Counted from the first letter of the stretch, positions 27,878 through 37,317 are shown. The stretch is DNA of 64,000 nt from Alcanivorax nanhaiticus (GCF_000756665.1 NZ_ARXV01000005.1:228591-292590); one strand, 5' to 3'. Translations and numbers: made by a program. The notes: generated by a model from the sequence alone, not told the origin.

Positions 27878-27909
27878 AAAAAACCGGGCCTTACGGTACC
27901 CGGTTTTTT
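27878..27909. terminator. Bidirectional terminator after the AlmA-like gene
   Basis: AAAAAACCGGG (27878-27888) and CCCGGTTTTTT (27899-27909) around a 10-base loop. It serves the minus-strand monooxygenase gene that ends at 27941. Confidence 0.85.
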
Positions 27910-27940
27910 ATTGGTCGGCTTGTGCGTTTCAGGGACGCAA

Positions 27941-29440
27941 TCAGGCTCCCAACAGTGACGCCACCAGACCTTTCTTTTTGACAGGCTGGAAATCACTGAA
28001 CTCCAGCACATCATCTTCCACACTGCCGTAACGCAGGCGGGGCAGATCGTAGAAGTAATTCTGCACTACCTGCCATGGCGCGCGGGTGCCCTGACGGGGC
28101 AGCTCGTTGTTGGCACGCTGAATGTAGCCTGACTGCATCCCCAGGAAGTTACCCTCATCCTGACAGCCTTCATGGTCACGGGGAGTGACAACCTGAGCAC
28201 CGGATTTTTCCATCTGGTTCAGCACACGACAGACATATTCACAAACCAGGTCTGCTTTCAGGGTCCAGGAGGAGTTGGTGTAACCGAAGATCATAGCCAT
28301 ATTGGGCACATCTTTCAGCATCGCTCCCTTGTACACCATGGTCTCACTTGGCTGCACAGGCTTGCCATCAACCGTACCCTGAATACCACCCAGCATCTGA
28401 ATGTTCAGACCGGTAGCCGTAATGATGATATCCGCTTCCAGCTCCTTGCCGGACTTCAGCAGAATACCGTTTTCGGTGAAACGCTCGATGTGATCGGTAA
28501 CCACCTCGGACTCACCCTTGCGCAGGCTCTTGAACAAATCACCATTCGGCACCGCACACAGACGCTCATCCCACGGATTGTAGCTGGGACGGAAATGGGT
28601 CATATCGTAATCTTCGCCCAGCTGACGACGCGCGGCGGCCAACAAGGCACGGCGCACCAGTTTTGGACGCTGCTTGGCCAGCTTGAAGACCATGCGCTGA
28701 AGACCAATATTGCGGGCGCGAGCCAGACGGTAAACCGCCATCTCCGGCAGGAAGCGACGCAACCCGGCAGAAATCGGATCCATTTCCGGAACGGTTGCTA
28801 CATAGGTAGGCGAGCGCTGCAGCATAGTGACTTTAGCGCCTTTCGCCGCCATGGCAGGAACCAGGGTTACGGCGGTGGCGCCGGAACCAATCACTACGAC
28901 TTTCTTGCCTTGATACTGCAGGTCTTCCGGCCAATGCTGCGGGTGAATAATCTGACCCTTGAAGCTTTCCTCGTTGGGGAAGTCCGGACGGAAACCCTGA
29001 TCGTAATTGTAGTAACCAGTACAGGAGAACAGGAAGTTGGCAGAGAAGGATTCCTTCTCGCCGGTTTTCTCATTGGTGGTTTCCACCGTCCAGCGCTTGT
29101 CGGCACTGGACCAGTTTGCCGTCATGACTTTGCGACCAAAACGGATATGGCGGGTAACCCCGTTTTCCTTGGCGGTTTCTTCCACGTACTCACGAATGGA
29201 TGCGCCATCGGCCAGTACACGGGACTGGGTCCAGGGCTTGAAGCTGTAGCCAAGGGTAAACATGTCGGAATCAGAACGGATGCCCGGGTACTTAAACAGA
29301 TCCCAGGTGCCACCGATGCGCTCGCGGCGCTCAAGAATGGCATAGGTATGGTTGGGGCATTTGCGATTCAGGTGAACCGCAGCGTCAATACCGGACAGAC
29401 CGGCCCCAATGATCAGCACATCAAAATGGTTATTGGACAT
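27941..29440 (-). CDS. almA: AlmA/EthA-like flavin-binding monooxygenase
   Basis: 499 residues. FAD Rossmann LIIGAGLSGIDAAVHL at residue 9, ILERRERIGGTWDLF, YPGIRSDSDMFTLGYSF, the BVMO-type FKGQIIHPQHW, and the NADPH Rossmann VVIGSGATAV. Length and the RSDSDM segment match AlmA, the long-chain alkane monooxygenase described in Acinetobacter and Alcanivorax, and also EthA-like BVMOs; the two cannot be separated by eye, so the symbol is tentative. GGAGG lies upstream of the ATG. Apparently a single-gene unit. Confidence 0.75.
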   Translation of the reverse strand: MSNNHFDVLIIGAGLSGIDAAVHLNRKCPNHTYAILERRERIGGTWDLFKYPGIRSDSDMFTLGYSFKPWTQSRVLADGASIREYVEETAKENGVTRHIRFGRKVMTANWSSADKRWTVETTNEKTGEKESFSANFLFSCTGYYNYDQGFRPDFPNEESFKGQIIHPQHWPEDLQYQGKKVVVIGSGATAVTLVPAMAAKGAKVTMLQRSPTYVATVPEMDPISAGLRRFLPEMAVYRLARARNIGLQRMVFKLAKQRPKLVRRALLAAARRQLGEDYDMTHFRPSYNPWDERLCAVPNGDLFKSLRKGESEVVTDHIERFTENGILLKSGKELEADIIITATGLNIQMLGGIQGTVDGKPVQPSETMVYKGAMLKDVPNMAMIFGYTNSSWTLKADLVCEYVCRVLNQMEKSGAQVVTPRDHEGCQDEGNFLGMQSGYIQRANNELPRQGTRAPWQVVQNYFYDLPRLRYGSVEDDVLEFSDFQPVKKKGLVASLLGA

Positions 29441-29979
29441 TATTCTCTACCTCCGACAGCACGCTGCCTGGTCTCAGCTGCAAACAATGACATTGGCCAA
29501 TGGCACAATTAACTGAGTGAGAGAATAGCCGTACCGACGAGTATGTAAAAGCCCAGAATGGGCCGATTATTGGCCGCAGAGCCGGCAAAAACTGCCGCTA
29601 CAGACCGGAAAACTGGCCCAGCCTGCGAAAACTCAGGCCTGCGAGCAGCGTTAAGCCGAAAATGCCAACGCTTCCGGCTGTCCGACAAGACCTGATAGCC
29701 CCCAGGATGTTCCCCCTGGCTCAACCAGCTTCGCCATCCATCAGCACTCTCAGGCACACAATGCGCAACCACGCATATGAAAACAGCCTTTATAGCCCAC
29801 TATTTTCATACCCGTTCATGCACGTTCGAACCAAGTTCGCAGAAGTTTTGATTTTTTGTGATTCCGGCCACACTGGCGCCATCTGACATTATGCATACTG
29901 CTGTCGGCCTCTCGGGGGAGAGGCCGATAACCTCTGAGCAATACCCGCCAGATCAAGAATAATAAGGAAGGGGGAACAC
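29441..29979. other. Divergent intergenic region with one strong hairpin
   Basis: About 540 bases without a convincing gene. It must hold the promoters for the AlmA-like gene and the small membrane-protein gene. A perfect 10-bp stem TCGGCCTCTC/GAGAGGCCGA (29904-29927, loop GGGG) lies 53 bases before the small ORF; it has no T run, so a leader structure is as likely as a terminator. Confidence 0.55.
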
Positions 29980-30222
29980 ATGCAGGGCTTCAGCGACTTA
30001 CTTTATACCGTGGGCGACCATCCCTGGCTGGGCATACCGTTTCTGTACGCGCTGGTCTTCGCCATGCTGTTGTGGACAGGCCGCATCCGCCATCCTGCAG
30101 CCATCAATATGATCGCCATTGGTCTGATCTTGCCCTGTATCAATCTCGGCATGATTGCCGCAGGCATCATGCTGTCTGCCGACAAGCTACAGTTCGCCAT
30201 GCACGGCCTGATGCCCTTCTAG
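29980..30222 (+). CDS. Small hypothetical membrane protein
   Basis: 80 residues with two hydrophobic helices (GIPFLYALVFAMLLW near 18-32; INMIAIGLILPCINLGMIAA near 42-61). A strong site GGAAGGGGG precedes the ATG. No family known to me. Convergent with the hydrolase gene, with a hairpin between them. Confidence 0.6.
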   Translation: MQGFSDLLYTVGDHPWLGIPFLYALVFAMLLWTGRIRHPAAINMIAIGLILPCINLGMIAAGIMLSADKLQFAMHGLMPF

Positions 30223-30239
30223 AAAGCAGAATCACCAAC

Positions 30240-30263
30240 GGTGGTCGATCAACCGACCACCGC
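30240..30263. terminator. Hairpin between convergent genes
   Basis: Stem CGGTGGTCG with CGACCACCG, loop ATCAAC. No U run on either strand, so terminator function is only suggested by position. Confidence 0.45.
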
Positions 30264-30272
30264 AAAGTCCGC

Positions 30273-31157
30273 TTAGGCCAAAGACTCCAGGAAGGCCAGC
30301 TGATCTGCCAGACTGATCTCGCGGGGCTCTCCCTGATACACATCAAAGTGCCCCACCGGATAGCGCTTGACCGTGGCATTGGCCATGGCCGCCGCTGCTT
30401 TTTCCGCCGCACTGGCCGGTGCCACAGAATCCGTTTCACAGATCAGGATCAGAGCCGGACACGTGACCTTGCCGGCCACGGCCACCGGCCGGAACAGCGG
30501 CAACACCAAGGCAATACGGGCAGCTACCTCGTTGGGTACATGTGCCGGCATCAATGCGGTATAGCCATCCCAGGCATCCGCACTGGACATGGCCGCCAAT
30601 TCACCGGGATGCCCGGCCGAGGGCAGCGTTTTGGCCCCCATACCCAGCGCACTGCTGGCCAGGTCCAGCAATCCCAGGCCGGACATTTTCAATGCCTGGC
30701 CGATACCCGCGTAACGTACCACCTCCAGCACTGACGCCAGACCATCCATCATGGGGCACTGGGAAATCACTCCAGCCACCTTTTCCCGGCCAGCGACTAC
30801 CGTGACCAGACCACCGGAAAACGAGGTTCCCCAGAGAACAATCTTGTTGTTATCCACTTCAGGCTGTTTGCGCACACACGCCAACGCAGCCTGCCAGTCA
30901 GCGACCTCGCGGTTAGGCAACAACACCTGTCGCGGCACCCCTTCGCTTTCACCAAAATGACGATAGTCGAACAGGAACACCGCATAGCCCGCCGCCAGAA
31001 ACGCATCCCGGAACGGGTCCAGCCCGCATTCCCTGGTGAGACCGAACCCGTGGGCCATGACCAACGTCAGGAAAGGCCCCTCGCCTTCCGGCAGGTAAAG
31101 ATCACCACGGCAAGATTGGCCATCGCTGACAAATCGTAATTCGCGCATTTCACTCAT
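30273..31157 (-). CDS. Alpha/beta hydrolase
   Basis: 294 residues. Oxyanion segment MAHGFG, nucleophile elbow GTSFSGG (Ser), and a C-terminal GHFDVYQG with the likely catalytic His; LILICETDSVAP is the acid region. ATG 31157 (MSEMRELRF) follows GGAG; an ATG four codons earlier is less well placed. Resembles dienelactone hydrolase/DUF1100-like esterases. It could cleave esters made by the nearby BVMOs, but no operon link exists. Confidence 0.85.
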   Translation of the reverse strand: MSEMRELRFVSDGQSCRGDLYLPEGEGPFLTLVMAHGFGLTRECGLDPFRDAFLAAGYAVFLFDYRHFGESEGVPRQVLLPNREVADWQAALACVRKQPEVDNNKIVLWGTSFSGGLVTVVAGREKVAGVISQCPMMDGLASVLEVVRYAGIGQALKMSGLGLLDLASSALGMGAKTLPSAGHPGELAAMSSADAWDGYTALMPAHVPNEVAARIALVLPLFRPVAVAGKVTCPALILICETDSVAPASAAEKAAAAMANATVKRYPVGHFDVYQGEPREISLADQLAFLESLA

Positions 31158-31192
31158 GGGTTGCTCCATATTCAGGGCAGACAGAACGGTTA

Positions 31193-31267
31193 ACCACAGA
31201 GGCCACAGAGTTCACCGAGAAAAGGAACACAACGCTTTTTCACTATGCGCTCAGTGATCTCTGTGGT
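31193..31267. repeat. Nonamer inverted-repeat element
   Basis: Left 9-mers ACCACAGAG, GCCACAGAG, TTCACCGAG (31193-31219) face inverted 9-mers CACTATGCG, CTCAGTGAT, CTCTGTGGT (31241-31267) around an AAAAGG...CTTTTT centre. The outer pair is perfectly complementary. Lies between cysQ's stop and the hydrolase start. Confidence 0.8.
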
Positions 31268-31276
31268 GACAATGTC

Positions 31277-32092
31277 TTAACCGGCAATCGCCGGGGCGAT
31301 AAAGCGCCATTCTTCTACGCTCTGGCCCAGCACCAAAAAGAACGGGTTAAGGATGTCTTCCTTGTTGTACTGCAGCGGCTCGAACGCGGTGTTGGTCACC
31401 ACGCCACCCGCAGCGGTAACAACGGCATGGGCCGCCGCAGTATCCCACTCACTGGTAGGCGCCAGACGCGGATAGATGTCGGCACTCCCTTCTGCTACCA
31501 GGCACAATTTCAGGGAAGACCCCATGGACGCCCGCTCTACCTCACCAATCTCTTCGCGGATAAATGCTTCCAGCTTTTCCACTGCCTCACCACCATGGCT
31601 ACGACTGGCCACCATCACCACCGGAGTGGTGCGCTCGCGACAGCGGATCGGCTGACGCTCACCAGCCACTTCCTTGAACGCCCCAACACCTTCGCCACCC
31701 AGATAAGTCACACCCGTCACCGGCACATGCACTACACCCAGCACCGGGGTGTCGCCCTGAATCAAGGCAATGTTCACCGTAAACTCGCCGTTACGCTTGA
31801 TAAATTCCTTGGTACCGTCCAACGGATCCACCAACCAGAACTGAGGCCAGTCCTTACGATCGGCATAGGCGATATCACCGGATTCCTCGGAGTACACCGG
31901 GATATCCGGGGTCAGCGCCTTTAGGCGGGCTTCAATAATGTCATGCGCTGCCTTGTCAGCTTCAGTGATCGGAGATTTGTCATCCTTGGTTTCCACCCCA
32001 TGATCATCCCGCTCGTACACGTCCAGAATGGCCTTGCCCGCGTCACGGGCGATCTCGGCGAGAGGGTTGAGCAGGGTGTTGAAGTCGGTCAT
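31277..32092 (-). CDS. cysQ: 3'(2'),5'-bisphosphate nucleotidase CysQ
   Basis: 271 residues, inositol-monophosphatase superfamily. Dephosphorylates PAP to AMP in sulfate assimilation, Mg-dependent. Metal-binding motif VDPLDGTKEFI and the preceding PVYSEESGD, with the C-terminal SEWDTAAAHAV, are the signature. ATG 32092 is chosen because AGGA is nine bases upstream; an ATG three codons earlier touches that site. Only neighbour in the same direction is nudE upstream, across the large repeat array. Confidence 0.92.
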   Translation of the reverse strand: MTDFNTLLNPLAEIARDAGKAILDVYERDDHGVETKDDKSPITEADKAAHDIIEARLKALTPDIPVYSEESGDIAYADRKDWPQFWLVDPLDGTKEFIKRNGEFTVNIALIQGDTPVLGVVHVPVTGVTYLGGEGVGAFKEVAGERQPIRCRERTTPVVMVASRSHGGEAVEKLEAFIREEIGEVERASMGSSLKLCLVAEGSADIYPRLAPTSEWDTAAAHAVVTAAGGVVTNTAFEPLQYNKEDILNPFFLVLGQSVEEWRFIAPAIAG

Positions 32093-32152
32093 TTCTATCA
32101 TTCCTGTGTTCGAATTTCCTCATGACCCCGACACGGCGCCATGACTATTCAT

Positions 32153-32439
32153 TTTCGAGTTTCGAGTTTCGAGTTTCGAGTTTCGAGTTTCGAGTTTCGA
32201 GTTTCGAGTTTCGAGTTTCGAGTTTCGAGTTTCGAGTTTCGAGTTTCGAGTTTCGAGTTTCGAGTTTCGAGTTTCGAGTTTCGAGTTTCGAGTTTCGAGT
32301 TTCGAGTTTCGAGTTTCGAGTTTCGAGTTTCGAGTTTCGAGTTTCGAGTTTCGAGTTTCGAGTTTCGAGTTTCGAGTTTCGAGTTTCGAGTTTCGAGTTT
32401 CGAGTTTCGAGTTTCGAGTTTCGAGTTTCGAGTTTCGAA
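32153..32439. repeat. Perfect tandem heptad array, 40 copies of TTTCGAG
   Basis: Forty uninterrupted TTTCGAG units (32153-32432) plus a terminal TTTCGAAG. Because 7 is not a multiple of 3 and no frame contains a stop, all six frames are open through it and would encode FEFRVSS- or KLETRNS-type repeats. These are not genes. Positioned between nudE and cysQ. Confidence 0.97.
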
Positions 32440-32495
32440 GAGCAAAACCCGGACCAACCAAACACGAAAGTTTTTCAATATTTTGATTTTCGCAA

Positions 32496-32523
32496 CTCGT
32501 TACTCGGAACTCGTCACTAAATC
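32496..32523. repeat. Inverted degenerate heptads opposite the TTTCGAG array
   Basis: CTCGTTA, CTCGGAA, CTCGTCA and CTAAATC, degenerate inverted forms of TTTCGAG (CTCGAAA), separated from the array by about 56 bases. They would pair with the array and show the same arm-loop-arm plan as other gaps. Confidence 0.75.
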
Positions 32524-32567
32524 GCTCGCAGACAAACTCCCACAGCTGACACCACCGCGGTTTGCCG

Positions 32568-33113
32568 CTATCTCTGCTCCAGCAACCGCTTCGTCATCAA
32601 CAACGCCGCGATTACCCTGGCCTCTGTCACATCATCGCGCTCAATCAACTGATCAAGCTCAGACAGTTTCCAGGGCACCACCTCCAACGGCTCAGGCTCA
32701 TCACCTGGCAGCGTCTCTTCATAGAGGTCTTCAGCCAATACCACCTTGATACGGTGCCCCATGTAGCCGGGCGACAAGGTCATGTCTTTCATCAGGGTCA
32801 GTTTGTGGGCTCCGTGACCGGCCTCTTCCTTTAATTCCCGGTTGGCCGCCTCGCGCCAGTCTTCACCGTGCTCGAAGGCCCCTTTGGGCAAGGTCAGCTC
32901 GTAACTTTCGGTGCCTGCTCCATACTCACGGATCAGCAACACGGTATCGTTATCCAGCAACGGCACCATCATCACCGCCGCAATCGGCGGGGTACGCAGA
33001 CGCTCATAGGTGCGCTCCTCGCCATTGCGAAAACGCAAATGCAGCTCTTCGATACCGAACAAGCGACTTTTCGCCACCAGACGGGTGTCGAGAATTTCGG
33101 GCTTCTCATCCAT
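32568..33113 (-). CDS. nudE: ADP compounds hydrolase NudE (Nudix)
   Basis: 181 residues. The Nudix box is complete: GAFEHGEDWREAANRELKEE followed by AGHG. The flanking VLLIREYGAGTESYELTLPKG matches NudE, which hydrolyses ADP-ribose, NADH and Ap3A. Divergent from yrfG, as in many gammaproteobacteria. Confidence 0.93.
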   Translation of the reverse strand: MDEKPEILDTRLVAKSRLFGIEELHLRFRNGEERTYERLRTPPIAAVMMVPLLDNDTVLLIREYGAGTESYELTLPKGAFEHGEDWREAANRELKEEAGHGAHKLTLMKDMTLSPGYMGHRIKVVLAEDLYEETLPGDEPEPLEVVPWKLSELDQLIERDDVTEARVIAALLMTKRLLEQR

Positions 33114-33177
33114 AATGTGCCTGTATCAAGGGCTTTCTTCCGGAGAGCGAAGACTAACCTGAACGACCGGGAATTGC

Positions 33178-33831
33178 ATGATTGACTGGCAGTCTGTGGA
33201 CACCGTGTTACTGGATATGGACGGCACCCTGCTGGACCTGCACTTTGACAACTGGTTCTGGCAGCGCCATGTACCCGAAGCCTATGCCCGTCAGCTTGGC
33301 CTGACACAGGAAAAAGCCGACAGCATTATTCATGACTGGATTGCCAGCCATCAAGGCACCCTCAACTGGTATTGTCTGGATTTCTGGACTGCAGAGCTGG
33401 GGCTGGAAATTGCCCGCTTGAAACGCGAGGCCCGTGACCGCATATCGGTGCGACCCGGTGCAGAGACCTTCTTGCAGCGGTTACAGCACTCCGGGAAGCA
33501 AGTCATCATGGTGACCAATGCCCACCGCGATGCCCTTGATGTAAAGGTGGCACAGACGGGTATAGACCAGTATTTCCATGAACTGGTGTCCAGCCATGAC
33601 TACGGCCACCCCAAGGAAGCCCAGGCATTCTGGCAGCATCTGCAGCGCCATCTGCCGTTTGACCCGGCCAGGGCACTGTTGGTAGACGACTCCCTGCCGG
33701 TACTGCATAGCGCCAAACTGTACGGTATCAGTCAGCCAGTCAGCATCCTGCACCCGGATTCCAGCCTGCCCAGACGGGAACACACCGACCCGTTCGTGGC
33801 CATTGATGATTTCGAGTCGGTGCTTCCCTGA
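33178..33831 (+). CDS. yrfG: GMP/IMP nucleotidase YrfG (HAD superfamily)
   Basis: 217 residues. HAD motif I is LLDMDGTLLD with the nucleophile Asp, motif II VTNAHR, motif IV LLVDDSLPV. Similarity and synteny with nudE and hslR support YrfG, a purine 5'-nucleotidase. First of a co-oriented run yrfG, hslR, hslO. Confidence 0.92.
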   Translation: MIDWQSVDTVLLDMDGTLLDLHFDNWFWQRHVPEAYARQLGLTQEKADSIIHDWIASHQGTLNWYCLDFWTAELGLEIARLKREARDRISVRPGAETFLQRLQHSGKQVIMVTNAHRDALDVKVAQTGIDQYFHELVSSHDYGHPKEAQAFWQHLQRHLPFDPARALLVDDSLPVLHSAKLYGISQPVSILHPDSSLPRREHTDPFVAIDDFESVLP

Positions 33832-33861
33832 GCTCAAGCTCAGCCGGACAACAGAGAGACA

Positions 33862-34248
33862 ATGGACAGCGTACGCATTGATTCCTGGTTGTGGGCCGCA
33901 CGCTTTTTCAAGACCCGCACCCTGGCCAAAACGGCTATCGAAGGTGGCAAGGTGCATGTGGATGGCAGCCGCACCAAGCCCAGCAAGGCAGTGCAGCCGG
34001 GACAAACGTTGACCATCACCAAGGGCACGGAACATTTCGAGGTCATTGTCCGTGATCTGAGCAGCAAACGCGGCCCCGCCAAGATCGCCCAGACGCTTTA
34101 TGAGGAAACCCCCGAGAGCATTGCCAAGCGGGAAATGAGTAGCGAACAGCGCAAGCTGGCCCGAGCCGCTGAAGCCGCCCCGGACCATCGACCCAGCAAG
34201 AAAGAGCGCCGAGATATCCAGCGTTTCAAACGCGACAACGACATGTAG
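33862..34248 (+). CDS. hslR: Ribosome-associated heat shock protein Hsp15
   Basis: 128 residues with an N-terminal S4 RNA-binding domain ([20 protein letters not shown] then GGKVHVDG) and a basic C-terminal tail ending [13 protein letters not shown]. Recycles 50S subunits with stalled nascent chains in E. coli. 30 bases after yrfG and 41 bases before hslO. Confidence 0.95.
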   Translation: MDSVRIDSWLWAARFFKTRTLAKTAIEGGKVHVDGSRTKPSKAVQPGQTLTITKGTEHFEVIVRDLSSKRGPAKIAQTLYEETPESIAKREMSSEQRKLARAAEAAPDHRPSKKERRDIQRFKRDNDM

Positions 34249-34289
34249 CCTCCCAGCCCACCGGCCGGGACACGATTCAGGACATCATC

Positions 34290-35144
34290 ATGCAAGACCA
34301 CAAGCAGCGCTTTCTTTTTCCCGACTCAGACATCCGTGGTGAGCTGGTACAGGTAGAAAGCAGCATCAGCCGCATTCTGGAAGGCCACAGCTATCCACTA
34401 CCGGTCCAGGGGCTGATCGGGGAAGCCGTCGCCGCCGTCGCACTATTGGCCAGCACCCTGAAATTCAAGGGGCGTCTGGCACTCCAGGCCCAAGGCCACG
34501 GCCCGGTATCCCTGCTGCTCGCAGAGTGCACCAACGGGGGAGAGTTACGAGCTGTCGCCCGCCACAGTGATGGCCAGAACTGGAATGAAGGTGATATCCG
34601 CACCTTGATTGGCGATGGCAACATGGTGATCACCATCATTCCCGAGCAGGGCCAGCAGTATCAGGGCATTGTGCCTCTCGAAGGTGACTCGCTGGCACAA
34701 TGTCTGGAAGCCTATTTCCAGCAGTCAGAGCAGCTTCCTACCCGCCTGTGGCTGACCAGCGGTAACAACCGCGCTGCCGGGCTCCTGCTGCAACGCTTGC
34801 CCAACCAACTGGCGGGCACCGATGCCAATACCCAGATGTGGGAGCATCTGGAAGCACTGGCTTCCACGCTGACCATGGAAGAACTCCTGAATCTGGACGA
34901 CCAGACCATCCTGCACCGCCTGTTTCACGACACCCCACCGCAACTGCCAGACTCAGACCACCTGCAGTTCGGCTGCACCTGCTCCAGGGAACGCAATCGC
35001 AACGCCCTGATCTCTCTGGGAAGCAACGAATTGCAGATGCTGCTGGATGAAGACGGAGAGGTGACCCTGACCTGCGACTTTTGTCGAAACCAGGAGAAGT
35101 TCGACGCGGTGGACCTGGCGGAGATGATCAGGGAAATCAGTTAA
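34290..35144 (+). CDS. hslO: Redox-regulated chaperone Hsp33
   Basis: 284 residues. N-terminal Hsp33 domain ([22 protein letters not shown]-like segment) and C-terminal zinc/redox switch with FGCTCSRER and TCDFCRN, the CxC and CxxC cysteines. Activated by oxidative unfolding. AGGA precedes the ATG. The stop codon is the first part of a GTTAACA heptad array. Confidence 0.96.
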   Translation: MQDHKQRFLFPDSDIRGELVQVESSISRILEGHSYPLPVQGLIGEAVAAVALLASTLKFKGRLALQAQGHGPVSLLLAECTNGGELRAVARHSDGQNWNEGDIRTLIGDGNMVITIIPEQGQQYQGIVPLEGDSLAQCLEAYFQQSEQLPTRLWLTSGNNRAAGLLLQRLPNQLAGTDANTQMWEHLEALASTLTMEELLNLDDQTILHRLFHDTPPQLPDSDHLQFGCTCSRERNRNALISLGSNELQMLLDEDGEVTLTCDFCRNQEKFDAVDLAEMIREIS

Positions 35145-35297
35145 CAGTTAATAGTGAACAGTTAACAGCGGCGCGAACCCCCGTCTTGGGGTTCCCAACT
35201 TCCGGAGGCCGCGCCCCCCCTTGGGCGCGGCCTCCAGCATTTCAGGGCCTGACGGCCCAAACCGCGCACTATTCACTGTTAACCGTTAACTATTCAC
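35140..35297. repeat. Heptad-flanked multi-hairpin element after hslO
   Basis: Left heptads GTTAACA, GTTAATA, GTGAACA, GTTAACA (35140-35167) overlap the hslO TAA. Then hairpins GAACCCC/GGGGTTC (35175-35194), a 13-bp stem GGAGGCCGCGCCC/GGGCGCGGCCTCC (35204-35235) and GGGCC/GGCCC (35245-35258). Inverted heptads TATTCAC, TGTTAAC, CGTTAAC, TATTCAC (35270-35297) close it. Same plan as 6911-7067. Confidence 0.88.
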
Positions 35298-35353
35298 TGC
35301 CCCTGGCGCATGACTGCTCAGTCCGAAGGGGAATCGCCACTGTTTCAGATTTC

Positions 35354-35436
35354 TGGCATAATCGCGCGCCTGTGCTGACTGGAGCCCGTCTTCGGTCACC
35401 TTTTGTCTTGCCCGCTGGCAGCAACGGGCACGAGAC
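35354..35436 (+). promoter_or_regulatory. Candidate pckA promoter and structured leader
   Basis: An extended -10, TGGCATAAT (35354-35362), without a good -35, followed by about 150 bases of leader. The leader has a stem-loop pairing GTCTTGCCCG (35405-35414) with CGGGCACGAGAC (35425-35436). Regulation by the leader is speculation. Confidence 0.4.
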
Positions 35437-35512
35437 CGGCACTGTTTACCCGCAATGCGAACCCGGTACGCCACACCACGCCGTACCAATGGCTATTAGC
35501 CCAGGAATGACC

Positions 35513-37057
35513 ATGACCGACCCGATTGTTTATAACGACCTCAGCCCAGCCCAGCTGGTAGAAATGGCTGTTCAGCGTAACGAAGGCCGCCTGTCCGACA
35601 CCGGCGCCCTGGTGGTGGAAACCGGTCACCGTACCGGCCGCTCCCCCATGGATCGTTACATTGTTGACGAGCCGAGCACCAGCGAGCACATCCATTGGGG
35701 TGCTATCAACCGTGCCTTCCCCGCTGACAAGTTTGACGCCCTGTGGGATCGTGTTGCTGCCGCTACCGCGGAAAGCGACAGTTTCGTTTCCCACCTGCAT
35801 GTAGGCGCCGATTCGGATCATTACCTGGCGGTAAAAGTGACTGCGCAGACCGCGTGGCACAACCTGTTCGCCAACACCATGTTCATCCGCCCGGAAAAAT
35901 ACAATCCGCGCAGCAAGGAAGAATGGCAGATCCTGCACGCCCCGCATTTCCAGTGCGAGCCCGAGCGTGACGGCACCAACTCCGATGGCTGCGTGATCCT
36001 GAACTTTGCCCAGCGCAAGGTACTGATTGCCGGCATGCGTTACGCGGGTGAAATGAAGAAAGCCATGTTCTCTGTGCAGAACTTCCTGCTGCCAGAGAAA
36101 GACGTGCTGCCGATGCACTGCTCCGCCAACGTGGGCGAAGACGGTGATGTGGCCCTGTTCTTCGGTCTGTCCGGCACCGGTAAAACCACCCTGTCCGCCG
36201 ACCCTGACCGTTACCTGATCGGTGACGACGAGCACGGCTGGGGCAAGGACGTGGTCTTCAATATTGAAGGCGGCTGCTACGCCAAGTGTATCGACCTGAG
36301 CCAGAAGAACGAGCCGGTGATCTGGGACGCCATCAAGTTCGGTGCGGTTCTGGAAAACGTGATCATCAATGAAGAGACCCGTACTGCGGATTACGCTGAC
36401 GTGTCCCTGACCCAGAACACCCGTGCCGCCTACCCGCTGGAAAACATCGACAAGAAAGTCGAAGCCAACCGCGCTGGTGAGCCCAAGCACATCATCTTCC
36501 TGACCTGCGACCTGACCGGCGTTCTGCCTCCGGTGTCCAAGCTGACCAAGGAAGCGGCCGCATACCACTTCCTGAGCGGCTACACCGCGCTGGTAGGCTC
36601 CACCGAAATGGGCTCCGGCGGCGGCATCAAGAGCACCTTCTCCACCTGCTTCGGTGCTCCGTTCTTCCCACGTCGCGCTGGCGAATACGCCGAGCTGCTG
36701 ATCAAGCGCATGGAAGAATTCGGCTCCAAGGTTTACCTGGTTAACACCGGTTGGACTGGTGGTCCTTACGGTGAAGGCGAGCGCTTCAGCATCCCCACCA
36801 CCCGTGGTGTGGTCACTGCCATTCTGTCTGGCGAGCTGGACGAAGCAGAAACCGAGCACCTGGACATCATCAATCTGGACGTGCCTAAAGTGGTTCCTGG
36901 CGTTGACAGCAACCTGCTGCAGCCCAAGAACACCTGGGCCAACCCGGAAAACTACGAAGCACGCGCCCGCGACCTGGCCGAACAGTTCGAAAAGAACTTC
37001 GCCGAGAAGTACGCGGATGTGTCCGACGAGATTCGCGCCGCCGGCCCCAAGGCCTGA
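35513..37057 (+). CDS. pckA: Phosphoenolpyruvate carboxykinase (ATP)
   Basis: 514 residues, the usual length. Converts oxaloacetate and ATP to PEP and CO2, the committed step of gluconeogenesis, needed when growing on alkanes or fatty acids. P-loop [11 protein letters not shown], the metal-binding [15 protein letters not shown], and [18 protein letters not shown] are characteristic. ATG 35513 is preferred since AGGA is six bases upstream; in-frame ATGs at 35507 and 35489 exist, and the frame is open back to 35081 inside hslO. Confidence 0.97.
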   Translation: MTDPIVYNDLSPAQLVEMAVQRNEGRLSDTGALVVETGHRTGRSPMDRYIVDEPSTSEHIHWGAINRAFPADKFDALWDRVAAATAESDSFVSHLHVGADSDHYLAVKVTAQTAWHNLFANTMFIRPEKYNPRSKEEWQILHAPHFQCEPERDGTNSDGCVILNFAQRKVLIAGMRYAGEMKKAMFSVQNFLLPEKDVLPMHCSANVGEDGDVALFFGLSGTGKTTLSADPDRYLIGDDEHGWGKDVVFNIEGGCYAKCIDLSQKNEPVIWDAIKFGAVLENVIINEETRTADYADVSLTQNTRAAYPLENIDKKVEANRAGEPKHIIFLTCDLTGVLPPVSKLTKEAAAYHFLSGYTALVGSTEMGSGGGIKSTFSTCFGAPFFPRRAGEYAELLIKRMEEFGSKVYLVNTGWTGGPYGEGERFSIPTTRGVVTAILSGELDEAETEHLDIINLDVPKVVPGVDSNLLQPKNTWANPENYEARARDLAEQFEKNFAEKYADVSDEIRAAGPKA

Positions 37058-37077
37058 GTGGTGTAAATCGCTGAAAG

Positions 37078-37100
37078 AGCCCGCCACCGGCGGGCTTTTT
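37078..37100 (+). terminator. Rho-independent terminator of pckA
   Basis: AGCCCGC-CACCG-GCGGGCT followed by TTTTT, 20 bases after the stop. Confidence 0.93.
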
Positions 37101-37317
37101 CTTTATCGCCCATTGCGCAGACCCGCGCTCTCGGGAAGATAAGGAATTTTCCGGTCTGGACCCGATCACAATGCGGGATCAGACTTGGTATTTCCGGTAA
37201 CAGACTCCCTTCTGTGCCGGCCGCCCCAAAAGGGCCTGCCTTTGAAGAATAATTCAGAAACGCCAAATGAATTAGCACGGTCGCCTTCTGCAGACGGCGA
37301 ACCTGACAGGAGCTTCA

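Noticed and set aside
29509..29772. 87-codon minus-strand frame before the AlmA-like gene
   Set aside because: Composition is not protein-like and it fills a promoter region; nothing supports translation.
32153..32439. CRISPR array
   Set aside because: The unit is 7 bases with no spacers, and no cas genes are present.
32120..32749. Several overlapping frames on both strands coding for FEFRVSS or KLETRNS repeats
   Set aside because: They are produced by the TTTCGAG array, which lacks stops in all six frames. No start signals or domains support them.
35081..35512. N-terminal extension of pckA back into hslO
   Set aside because: It would translate the heptad/hairpin element and overlap hslO; the AGGA-preceded ATG at 35513 gives the family N-terminus.
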